Source: Variovorax sp. KBW07 (lineage in GTDB: Bacteria > Pseudomonadota > Gammaproteobacteria > Burkholderiales > Burkholderiaceae_C). From it: a stretch of 61,891 nt of DNA. Where the stretch lies: positions 11,331 to 73,221 of the forward strand of contig NZ_QAJK01000034.1 of assembly GCF_003852515.1 (NCBI RefSeq). Reading direction: 5' to 3'. Under the pieces are notes generated by a model. It was not told the origin of the DNA and did no database searches. It was given only the letters and a program-made list of their open reading frames with translations. A program made the position numbers and the translations under genes. Below, one piece after another: positions 53,469 to 60,316 of this stretch; position 1 is the stretch's first letter, and every line of letters begins with the position of its first letter.

Positions 53469-54322
53469 CAGGCGGCCCTCCGCAGATTAACTGCACCCGC
53501 ATCTCCGTCATCCGCCAGCCGAAAGACTCCCGCGGACTCCTTGATATCGAACGGGCGATCAAGGTCATAGGCCAGACGCTTGTCCGACGCGAGGTGCCGC
53601 AGCGCGGTCAGTGCTTCGCCCACCTCGAATCCGTACTCGTCCTGAAGCTGCTGGCACAGCCACTGCATGCTGGCGCCCTGCGTACGCGCCAGGGCGTGAA
53701 TGAACTGCTGGCACCTGTCGCGCCAATAGTCCGGATGAGGCGTGACCAAGTGCTCCAGGCTTCGCATCTCCGAGAGCCACTCAAGGTTGCCTACGCGCAC
53801 GGCGGGAATTTCACGCTCGGTGATGAGGGCCCAGGGGGCTCCCAGCATCTCCCAGTAGCGCGACTCGATCTCGAGTTTCTCGATCACGCGCGGGCTTTCG
53901 TTGAGCTCTTTCGTGGTCTTGGCCGCCCGCGGCAAGAGCCGCCTTGCCGCATCCTTGCCGTAGGTCACGACAACGTCGGTGGTCATGACGATGTCAACGC
54001 CGGTTTTTGGATCTTGGGGATGCTTGACCTCCATGCTCGCGGCGATCTGCCGTGTCACTTCGCGATCGAGCGGAAATTGCTCGCGCAAGTCGCTCACGTT
54101 ATCGTCCCAGTCGTAGATCAAGATCAGCGCTCGCTCGATCTTGGACAGCGTGTGATGCAGCCGCCCGGTCTTGCGGCCGGGAACTCGCGACGACAAGCCG
54201 TTGGAAGGCACATCGTGGATGGTGAGGAAGGGTTTGTAGTCAGCCCCTTCGCCTTGACCTCGCCCCTCTTTGATGAACCTGGCGATCTTGTCTTCGTCCA
54301 TCGCGTATCGGTGCTTAGCCAA
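53468..54322 (-). CDS. tnsA: TnsA endonuclease
   Basis: A 284-residue TnsA. The restriction-like domain has Glu in SKIERALILIYDWDD (about 56), the Asp in MTTDVVVTYG and a conserved KLEIESRYWE run (about 139-148); a winged-helix C-terminal domain follows. I chose TTG at 54322 because GGAGGTG stands 4 nt upstream and the protein then opens MAKHRYAMDE, as usual in this family; an ATG lies 7 codons further in. TnsA cuts the 5' ends so the element moves by cut-and-paste. Its stop overlaps the tnsB start (TGATG). Confidence 0.9.
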   Translation of the reverse strand: MAKHRYAMDEDKIARFIKEGRGQGEGADYKPFLTIHDVPSNGLSSRVPGRKTGRLHHTLSKIERALILIYDWDDNVSDLREQFPLDREVTRQIAASMEVKHPQDPKTGVDIVMTTDVVVTYGKDAARRLLPRAAKTTKELNESPRVIEKLEIESRYWEMLGAPWALITEREIPAVRVGNLEWLSEMRSLEHLVTPHPDYWRDRCQQFIHALARTQGASMQWLCQQLQDEYGFEVGEALTALRHLASDKRLAYDLDRPFDIKESAGVFRLADDGDAGAVNLRRAA

Positions 54323-54745
54323 GATGCACCTCCATTGCGGCTGGCCAACGGCGACTGCGTTGGGATGAGGTCGCAACTGAAGAGCCTGCCGAGCTTGGCG
54401 AGGCACATGACTTCCACTGGGACGACAGTGGATCGGATATGGAATGGTTCATTAACTTCCTCTTTGCAAAACGCCCTTTCGGGCACATTTGCACGGGAAG
54501 CCCCTCGGCGACTGTCCGTCCGGCGCGCGGACGCGCATACCGTTGCTGTTGCAGCGGCGATACGCATTACGCGACCAGGAACGACAGATCTCGACCAAAT
54601 TGAAGACGTGCGTCTCCCCAGCGCGAAAGGTCTTGAAACCTCGCGCCAGCGGCAGTAAAGTCAGCTTTCGGTTAGGAGTGCAGACTTCAAAGGGCCCGTA
54701 CGCAGTTCTGAACCTGCGTGCGGGCTTTCTGCCATCAGTGGCCTG
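54323..54745. other. Upstream region of the tns operon
   Basis: About 420 bp. It must hold the leftward tns promoter. I see GGGACGACAG (54419-54428) and GGAACGACAG (54578-54587), a possible direct pair, and a hairpin near 54625-54651 (GCGCGA and TCGCGC arms). The strong terminator at 54694-54730 closes the stretch. No gene is supported here. Confidence 0.5.
54694..54730 (-). terminator. Strong hairpin terminator, probably for the gene at 54746-55117
   Basis: GCCCGTACGCAG (54694-54705) pairs with CTGCGTGCGGGC (54714-54725) with one wobble and an 8-nt loop. Short T runs follow on both strands (TTTCT on plus, CCCTTTG on minus). It is 20 bp past the stop of the leftward small gene and insulates the tns promoter from it. 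Confidence 0.75.
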
Positions 54746-55117
54746 TTAGTGCTTTGGGGTCTTCGCGTGCTCCTTTCCGGCCAAGTGCCCCACCGTCGCG
54801 GGCGGCTCACTGGACTGCGGTTCTGTGGGTGACTCTGCAAACTGCGCCACCAAGTAGGCGGCAACATCTGCGGTCAGGAAATACTTGCCTCGCCGGTGCG
54901 GTGTGTCCATGCAGCGGATGGGCACATGCCCTCGCTCCATGCTTTTTTCCAGCGCGGCGACGGTCTTGAATCGCAGCACTTCGGCGAGCACTGGTGAATC
55001 CATCACCGGTCCGTAGCGCGACATGAGGAACGATTCGATGCGCTGCTGCGCAGGTGCGGCGGCACAGCCGTTCTGCGTCGGATCCGGCATCAAAACATCG
55101 GTCTGGTTCGAGGTCAT
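54746..55117 (-). CDS. Small excisionase/winged-helix-like protein, unknown
   Basis: A 123-residue protein. The centre (SPVLAEVLRFKTVAALEKSM, then VPIRCMDTPHRRGKYFLTAD, VAAYLV) has the helix-turn-helix plus wing rhythm of excisionase or MerR-like DNA-binding domains, but no firm family match. ATG at 55117 (MTSNQTDV) is preferred over upstream starts that add a non-conserved basic stretch. It lies between tnsA and the right transposon end, where regulators or end-binding helpers of Tn7-like elements could sit. Confidence 0.55.
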   Translation of the reverse strand: MTSNQTDVLMPDPTQNGCAAAPAQQRIESFLMSRYGPVMDSPVLAEVLRFKTVAALEKSMERGHVPIRCMDTPHRRGKYFLTADVAAYLVAQFAESPTEPQSSEPPATVGHLAGKEHAKTPKH

Positions 55118-55430
55118 TCCCCATGATCGCGCAGGGCCAAGAACCAGCGCAAGTAGGCCTCGAAGGCCTGATTTCCTTCGTGTAGTAGTACTGCGCGAAA
55201 CCAAGAATTCCACAGCAGACCGTCAAAAAACAAGGTGATTTCCACCTTGCTCCGAGGCCCGTCTTTGCAAATCTCCCCCGTGCGCAACTTCATCCGAAGC
55301 AGAGCGCCGAAGCCGCTCGAAGACCAAGTTCAACGGCCTTCTGACATGGCGAAATCTGGACGCTCTGATTCATTTTTGAATTACTTTTCGGCGTCAAAGC
55401 AAAGATCGGCCATTTTTTTCGGTGTTGTAA
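55118..55430. other. Gene-free stretch with a terminator-like hairpin
   Basis: About 310 bp between the two right-end genes. It holds the hairpin at 55225-55249 and otherwise A/T-rich promoter-like DNA near 55370-55430 in front of the MarR-like gene. No supported gene. Confidence 0.5.
55225..55249 (-). terminator. Rho-independent terminator (minus strand) with no gene in front
   Basis: CAAGGTG (55231-55237) and CACCTTG (55243-55249) form a 7-bp stem with a 5-nt loop, and on the minus strand the stem is followed by six T. Nothing coding ends just before it; it may end a small RNA made from 55250-55430 or act as an attenuator of the leftward small gene. Confidence 0.6.
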
Positions 55431-56036
55431 TTGCGCCTAATCCAAGTGGGTCACGCCGCGTCGGTCCACGTCGATCTCTTGCTGACCGAGTTTTCATCCG
55501 TGCGTCCCTCCTATCACCCTTTGCTATTGCCACGCCTGGCAGCGATAGGCGAGCTTGCAACCCGCTTCATTACAGAGGTCGCCGGCAAGTCGAAACTGAA
55601 TGCGACGCAGTGGCTCATCGCGTTTCATCTCGACAAGAATGCATCCGAGACTGAGCGCATTGCGATGAGTCCAAAGCAACTCGCATCGCTCATGATGTGC
55701 CCCCAAACGCGCATCGTCACGCAGCTCTCGACGATGCGACGTAAAGGGTTGATCGAACCTGTGAGGCTCAAGTCCACGGTGCCCCGCCGGCCGCTTCGCG
55801 AAGGTCGCAAGTTCTACGCACTCACATCAGCCGGACTGAGGTTGATCAGAAAGAGTGTTGCCAACTCTGTTGCGGCCGATGAACTCTTTGCTACGCTGGT
55901 TCATTCCAAGGTGGGCTTGGAGATCAAGGCCCTGCACAAGAGGCTGGAGGACGCATCATTGCGGGACTGCCTCGATTCGATTTCGGTCCTGGAAGTCGCT
56001 CTGAGGGAACAGCGGATCAAGAAGGCTCGCCGGTAA
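55431..56036 (+). CDS. MarR-like winged-helix regulator at the right transposon end
   Basis: A protein of up to 201 residues. The core reads LNATQWLIAFHLDKN, LASLMMCPQTRIVTQLSTMR with RKGLIEPVRL, and a wing with KFYALTSAGLRLIRK, as in MarR-type regulators. The start is uncertain: TTG at 55431 opens the frame, GTG codons follow soon after, and no strong ribosome site is seen. It ends about 100 bp before the right-end repeats. A role in regulating transposition or cargo is plausible from position only. Confidence 0.68.
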   Translation: MRLIQVGHAASVHVDLLLTEFSSVRPSYHPLLLPRLAAIGELATRFITEVAGKSKLNATQWLIAFHLDKNASETERIAMSPKQLASLMMCPQTRIVTQLSTMRRKGLIEPVRLKSTVPRRPLREGRKFYALTSAGLRLIRKSVANSVAADELFATLVHSKVGLEIKALHKRLEDASLRDCLDSISVLEVALREQRIKKARR

Positions 56037-56139
56037 TTCCTGTCGGACCGTGGATGCTGCGGCACTTCCCGTCGCTCGAACGCCTGCAGATCCTGCTGGG
56101 GTCGGGTGTGCCCCCGGTTAGATGCCTCCCGCGCATGCA

Positions 56140-56198
56140 GTCCACCGCTTTGTTCCCCAGTCCAGGGCTTTATTCCCCGGTCCACGACTTAATTCCCC
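56140..56198 (-). repeat. Right-end TnsB-type array: three abutting 20-bp repeats
   Basis: On the plus strand GTCCACCGCTTTGTTCCCC (56140), GTCCAGGGCTTTATTCCCC (56160) and GTCCACGACTTAATTCCCC (56180) follow each other with a 20-bp period. Read inward from the right end they match the left-end sites. Abutting sites at the right end are the Tn7 pattern. Confidence 0.88.
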
Positions 56199-56205
56199 GT
56201 AGGCA

Positions 56206-56210
56206 GCAAA
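56206..56210. repeat. Target-site duplication GCAAA, right copy
   Basis: GCAAA directly follows the terminal CA at 56205 and equals 21265-21269. Confidence 0.9.
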
Positions 56211-56260
56211 CACGCCCGGGAATACCCTCTGACCCCTCCGAATTCTTCTTGCCTACATTT

Positions 56261-56294
56261 CTTGCATGCAAGACAAGGCATTGCTTGCATGCAA
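56261..56294. promoter_or_regulatory. Twin palindromic operators before the dctA-like gene
   Basis: CTTGCATGCAAG (56261-56272) and CTTGCATGCAA (56284-56294) share the perfect palindrome TTGCATGCAA. Their centres are 23 bp apart, about two helical turns. FCD-type GntR regulators bind short palindromes of this kind, and such a regulator gene lies just downstream. The second copy overlaps the ribosome-site region of the transporter. Confidence 0.7.
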
Positions 56295-56307
56295 AAAGGA
56301 GAACTCC

Positions 56308-57639
56308 ATGCCTCGCTTCGCCAAATCGCTTTTCGGTCAGGTGGTCATCGCGCTGGTGCTCGGCGTGCTCGCGGGGCTGTTCGCCCCCGAGTACGCCGTC
56401 AAGCTCAAGCCGCTGGGTGACGGGTTCATCAAGCTGATCAAGATGATCATTCCGGTGCTGGTGTTCTGCGTGGTGGTGCACGGCATCGCGGGCGCGGGCG
56501 ACCTGAAGCGCGTGGGGCGCGTGGGCGTGAAGGCGCTGATCTACTTCGAGGTGCTGACGACCATCGCGCTGGCGATGGGCCTGGTGCTGGCCTTCGTGTT
56601 CCAGCCGGGCGTGGGCATGAACGTCGACCCGTCCAAGCTCGACCCCGCGGCCATGAGCGCCTATGCCTCGAACGCCGACAAGCTCACGAGCGGCGGCACG
56701 GTTGAGTTTTTGATGAAGCTGATTCCCACCACGGTGGTCAACGCCTTCGCCACGGGCGACGTGCTGCAGGTGCTGCTGTTCGCGGTGCTGTTCGGCTGCG
56801 CGCTCACGCTGCTGGGGGAGCGCGGCAAGCCGGTGGCGGTGGTGGTGGACGCGCTGTCGCTGGTGCTGTTCAAGATCATGGGGATCATCATCAAGCTGGC
56901 ACCGCTGGGCGTGCTGGGCGCCATCGCCTTCACCGTGGGCCAGTACGGCATCGGCTCGCTCAAGCAACTGGGCATGCTGGTTGCGCTGTTCTACGGCGCG
57001 GTGCTGGTCTTCGTGTTCGTGGTGCTGGGGCTGGTGATGCGCTTCTCGGGCTTCAGCCTGTGGAAGCTGCTGCGCTACCTGCGCGAAGAACTGGCCATCG
57101 TGTTCGCGACCACCTCGTCGGACAGCGTGCTGCCGCAGATCATGGCCAAGCTGCGCCGCATGGGCATTCGCGATTCGACGGTGGGCCTGGTGATTCCCAC
57201 GGGCTACTCGTTCAACCTCGACGCGTTCTCGATCTACATCACGCTGGCGGCGGTGTTCATTGCGCAGGCCACCAACACGCCGATCTCGATGGCCGACCTG
57301 CTGACGATTCTTGCGATCGCGCTGGTCACCTCGAAGGGCGCGCACGGCGTGCCGGGCTCGGCCATCGTGGTGCTGGCCGCCACGCTGCACGCGATTCCGG
57401 CGATTCCCGCCATCGGGCTGGTGCTGGTGCTGTCGGTCGACTGGTTCATGGGCATCGCCCGCGCACTGGGCAACCTGATCGGCAACTGCGTGGCCACCGT
57501 GGCCATTGCCGCGTGGGAAGGCGACATCGACCGCGAGCGCGCGCATGCGGTGCTCGACGGCAGCTACTCGCCCGACGACGAGCCGCTGGCGGAAGCGGGC
57601 GCCGTGGTAAACACCGGCACCGCCTCCACCGCCCACTGA
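56308..57639 (+). CDS. dctA: DctA-type C4-dicarboxylate:cation symporter (DAACS family)
   Basis: A 443-residue inner-membrane symporter. It has the family marks FIKLIKMIIPVLVFCVVVHG in helix 2-3, the serine-rich ATTSSDSVLPQ hairpin loop near 268-278, and GYSFNLDAFSIYITLA and TSKGAHGVPGS in the transport core. AAAGGAG lies upstream of ATG 56308. It would import succinate, fumarate, malate or aspartate-like acids with protons or sodium. Twin GntR-like operators precede it and the FCD regulator follows by 20 bp. The Tn7-like element inserted about 100 bp upstream, so native upstream control elements may be cut off. Confidence 0.93.
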   Translation: MPRFAKSLFGQVVIALVLGVLAGLFAPEYAVKLKPLGDGFIKLIKMIIPVLVFCVVVHGIAGAGDLKRVGRVGVKALIYFEVLTTIALAMGLVLAFVFQPGVGMNVDPSKLDPAAMSAYASNADKLTSGGTVEFLMKLIPTTVVNAFATGDVLQVLLFAVLFGCALTLLGERGKPVAVVVDALSLVLFKIMGIIIKLAPLGVLGAIAFTVGQYGIGSLKQLGMLVALFYGAVLVFVFVVLGLVMRFSGFSLWKLLRYLREELAIVFATTSSDSVLPQIMAKLRRMGIRDSTVGLVIPTGYSFNLDAFSIYITLAAVFIAQATNTPISMADLLTILAIALVTSKGAHGVPGSAIVVLAATLHAIPAIPAIGLVLVLSVDWFMGIARALGNLIGNCVATVAIAAWEGDIDRERAHAVLDGSYSPDDEPLAEAGAVVNTGTASTAH

Positions 57640-57659
57640 ACCGAAGACACACACAAAAA

Positions 57660-58364
57660 ATGGCCACCGACGTCAGCCCCACCGCCATCGCCGAGCGCGT
57701 CGTCGAGGCCATCCTCGCGCAGAAGCTCGCACCGGGCGAGCGGCTGGGCGAACAGGCACTGGCCGAGAATTTCTCGGTGAGCCGCACGATGGTGCGCGAG
57801 GCGCTCATGCAGTTGCAGGCGCGCGGCTTTGTCGAAGTGCAGTCGCGCCGCGGCTGGTACGTGGTGGAGCCCTCGGCCGAAGAAGCGCGCGATGCTTTTT
57901 CGGCACGCCGCATCGTCGAGGCCGGCATCCTGGCCGCGAGCGAAGGCCGGCCGCTGGGCAAGGTGATCCGCAAGCTGCGCGATCACATCGCCGACGAGCA
58001 GCGTGCCATCGAAGGCGCCGACGCCGCCACGCGCGCCTTTTTGCTGGCGGACTTTCATGTGTGCCTGGCCGAGCAGATGGGGCACCAGTTGCTGGTCGAC
58101 GTGCTGCGCGACCTCACGGCGCGCACCACGCTGGCGGCCACGCTCTACCAGTCGAAGCACGAGGCCGGGCAGTCGTGCGCGGAGCACGGCGCCATCGTCG
58201 CCGCGCTCGAAGCCGGCGACACCGACAAGGCGCGCCGGCTGATGCTCGACCACATCGGCAACGTGGAGCGGGCGCTCGAGGTCGATGCCGCCACCGAGCC
58301 CGACGCTCCGAGCCGGCTGCGCGCCACGCTGGCACCCGTGGCCCTGCCGCGTGCCAAACGCTGA
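57660..58364 (+). CDS. GntR-family regulator, FCD subfamily
   Basis: A 234-residue regulator. The winged helix reads KLAPGERLGEQALAENFSVS, then RTMVREALMQLQARGFVEVQ. The C-terminal FCD domain has the ligand-metal residues typical of the group (Asp/His in LADFHVCLAEQ, His in CAEHGAIVAALEAGD, His in MLDHIGN). It is likely a repressor of the upstream dctA-like gene, with a dicarboxylate as effector (inference), and probably binds the TTGCATGCAA pair. ATG at 57660; both genes form one operon. Confidence 0.92.
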   Translation: MATDVSPTAIAERVVEAILAQKLAPGERLGEQALAENFSVSRTMVREALMQLQARGFVEVQSRRGWYVVEPSAEEARDAFSARRIVEAGILAASEGRPLGKVIRKLRDHIADEQRAIEGADAATRAFLLADFHVCLAEQMGHQLLVDVLRDLTARTTLAATLYQSKHEAGQSCAEHGAIVAALEAGDTDKARRLMLDHIGNVERALEVDAATEPDAPSRLRATLAPVALPRAKR

Positions 58365-58392
58365 AGCAGTCTGTGCATTAGTGCCATGGCTC

Positions 58393-58409
58393 GCTATTGA
58401 TTCAATAGC
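58393..58409. repeat. 17-bp palindrome GCTATTGA-T-TCAATAGC
   Basis: Exact 8-bp arms around one T, 29 bp past the regulator stop. Similar GCTAT...ATAGC palindromes are common between genes in Comamonadaceae as far as I recall; here it has no T run and may be such a dispersed repeat or a weak terminator. Confidence 0.55.
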
Positions 58410-58529
58410 AAACATCGGCCACCAGCCCATCGTTTGCAGCGGATTCTCCGGGTCAGGCTGCTGCGGCGCACAAGAGCGCTCCGGCTGACACAGCGGCGGG
58501 TTCCGGCTCGGCTACAGTCCGAGACACTT

Positions 58530-59675
58530 ATGAACTCACCCCAACTCCAGCGCGGCGTCTTTCTCGCCCTCCTCGCTGTCGTGACCGCCGCCTTCATCTG
58601 GGTGCTGTTGCCGTTCTTCGGCGCGGTGCTCTGGGGCGTGGCACTGGCGATTCTGTTCACGCCGCTGTTCAAGTGGCTGCTGAAGAAGATGCCCGGCCGG
58701 CGCAATGCCGCCGCGCTTTCCACCCTGACCATCTGCCTGTTCATCGTGATCCTGCCGCTGGCCATGGTCGGCGTGTCGCTGGTGCAAGAGGTGGCACTGG
58801 TCACGCAGAGCATCCGCTCGGGGCAACTGAACTTCGCGGCGTACTTCCAGCAGATCCTGGATGCGGCGCCGCAGTGGCTGCTGAACCTGGTCGAGCGCTT
58901 CAACCTGGGCGACATGGCGGCCTGGCAGGCGCGCATCTCGGCGATTGCCGGGCAGGCCAGCCAGCTCATCGCGAGCCAGGCACTGGCCATCGGGCAGAAC
59001 ACCTTCGACTTCGTCGTCAGCTTCTTCGTGATGCTGTACCTGCTGTACTTCCTGGTGCGCGACGGCGCCACGCTGTCCAAGACCATGCGCGACGCCGTGC
59101 CCCTGGCCAAGCCGCACACGCACTACCTGCTGAACAAGTTCACCACCGTGATCCGCGCCACCGTGAAGGGCAACGTGGCCGTGGCCATTGCGCAGGGCAC
59201 GCTGGGCGGGCTGGCCTTCTGGTTCCTCGGCGTGCAGGGCGCGCTGCTGTGGGCCGTGCTGATGGCCTTCCTGTCGTTGTTGCCGGCCGTGGGCGCGGCG
59301 CTGATCTGGGGCCCGGTGGCCATCTACTTCCTGGCCACCGGCCACTTCTGGCAGGGCGGCGTGCTGATCTTCGTGGGCGTGTTCGTGATCGGCCTGGTCG
59401 ACAACATCCTGCGCCCGCTGCTGGTGGGCAAGGACACGCAGATGCCCGACTACATCGTGCTGATGTCGACCATCGGCGGCATGGCGATCTTCGGCATCAA
59501 CGGCTTCGTGATCGGCCCGGTGATCGCGGCGCTGTTCATGGCCGCGTGGAGCCTGTTCGCGGATTCGGGCCACGTGGGCACCGGGCACGAAACGGCGGAA
59601 GGCGATGACGCGGCCGAAGGCGCCGCCACCGCGCAACGCACCGGCGACACCGACGGCAACAAGAAAAAGGGCTGA
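58530..59675 (+). CDS. AI-2E family transporter (PerM/YdiK-like)
   Basis: A 381-residue membrane protein with about eight helices: paired helices at the N-terminus (FLALLAVVTAAFIWVLLPFF), a loop region, then LSFFVMLYLLYFLV-like and LLPAVGAALIWGPVAIYFLA segments with the family run GLVDNILRPLLVGKDTQMPD near 290. Members export quorum signals or act as Na+/H+ antiporters; which applies is unknown. ATG 58530 begins just before helix 1. The C-terminal 40 residues are acidic and disordered. Confidence 0.9.
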   Translation: MNSPQLQRGVFLALLAVVTAAFIWVLLPFFGAVLWGVALAILFTPLFKWLLKKMPGRRNAAALSTLTICLFIVILPLAMVGVSLVQEVALVTQSIRSGQLNFAAYFQQILDAAPQWLLNLVERFNLGDMAAWQARISAIAGQASQLIASQALAIGQNTFDFVVSFFVMLYLLYFLVRDGATLSKTMRDAVPLAKPHTHYLLNKFTTVIRATVKGNVAVAIAQGTLGGLAFWFLGVQGALLWAVLMAFLSLLPAVGAALIWGPVAIYFLATGHFWQGGVLIFVGVFVIGLVDNILRPLLVGKDTQMPDYIVLMSTIGGMAIFGINGFVIGPVIAALFMAAWSLFADSGHVGTGHETAEGDDAAEGAATAQRTGDTDGNKKKG

Positions 59676-59848
59676 GCCACCGGCGGGCAACGGGGCAGCG
59701 GGGCAACGGCAGGCGCTGGCAGGCGCCGGCCCGCTTCGTCCCCGCCCGCGCGCATTTCACGCGCGCATTCCGGCGTTTCGTCACATCGCGCTGGGCACCG
59801 CAGCCGACCTGCGGGATCGTCGGGCCTCCAATCCACACGAGGCCCGCC

Positions 59849-60304
59849 ATGCACCTTCCCGCTCTCCTCCTGTTTCGCCCGGCCGCGCGCGCCCGTTGCG
59901 CCATCGCCGCCGCGGCCTTCGCATCGCTTGCGCCGCTCGGCGCCCTTGCCGCCGACCTGAGCGTCAGCGTCGCCGACGGCCCCGCCACCGAAGCCACGCT
60001 CTACATCGCGCTGTACAACGACGCCGCCGGCTACGCCGAGAGCAAGGCCTTCGCCTCGCAGACCGCGCCCATGCGCGACGGCAAGGCCAAGCTGGTGTTC
60101 GCCGGCCTGGCGCCGGGCCGCTACGCGCTGCGCGCCTTCGCCGACGAGAACGGCAACGGCAAGCTCGACACCAACCTCCTGGGCATGCCGACCGAGCGCT
60201 ACGGCTTCTCGAACGATGCCAAGGGCAACCGCGCGCCGCCCACCTTCGAGGCCGCGACGATCAGCGTCGACGCCGACCTGCAGACCGTCATTCACCTGCA
60301 CTGA
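59849..60304 (+). CDS. Secreted DUF2141-like protein
   Basis: A 151-residue protein with a signal peptide (RCAIAAAAFASLAPLGALAA, cleavage about residue 37). The mature domain contains LYIALYNDAAGY, GLAPGRYALRAFADENGNGK and LDTNLLGMPTERYGFSNDA, the typical DUF2141 wording (a small beta-sandwich with an Asp/Asn-rich calcium-like loop). It lies 12 bp before the carotenoid oxygenase gene, so the two are probably co-transcribed; DUF2141 genes are often found next to carotenoid or lipid genes. Confidence 0.88.
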   Translation: MHLPALLLFRPAARARCAIAAAAFASLAPLGALAADLSVSVADGPATEATLYIALYNDAAGYAESKAFASQTAPMRDGKAKLVFAGLAPGRYALRAFADENGNGKLDTNLLGMPTERYGFSNDAKGNRAPPTFEAATISVDADLQTVIHLH

Positions 60305-60316
60305 GGAGCCACTGCC

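Larger units (their letters stand above)
21270..56205. mobile_element. Tn7-like transposon, 34,936 bp, with defence cargo
   Basis: The element starts TGCCCAAGGGGAA (21270) and, read inward from the right, TGCCTACGGGGAA (56205 leftward). The first 26 positions of the two ends match at 20. Both ends carry three copies of a 19-bp motif (about GGGGAAnnAnnTCGTGGAC), spaced at the left and abutting at the right, as for TnsB sites of Tn7. GCAAA flanks both sides. tnsA-tnsB-tnsC-tniQ lie near the right end and read inward, the canonical order. No tnsE or CRISPR-Cas genes are visible. Cargo GC is clearly lower than in the backbone. The insertion lies between the small secreted-protein gene and the dctA-like gene. 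Confidence 0.93.

Noticed and set aside
54419-54587. GGGACGACAG / GGAACGACAG pair upstream of tnsA as the right transposon end with a TGTCGTTCC terminus
   Set aside because: No matching motif or duplication was found on the left, whereas the repeats at 56140-56198 match three left-end copies and give an exact 5-bp duplication. The pair may still be a regulator site for the tns operon.
21270-56205. CRISPR array or Cas genes inside the Tn7-like element
   Set aside because: No regularly spaced repeats of 28-37 bp and no Cas-like protein were seen; the only short tandem repeats are the 20-bp end repeats.
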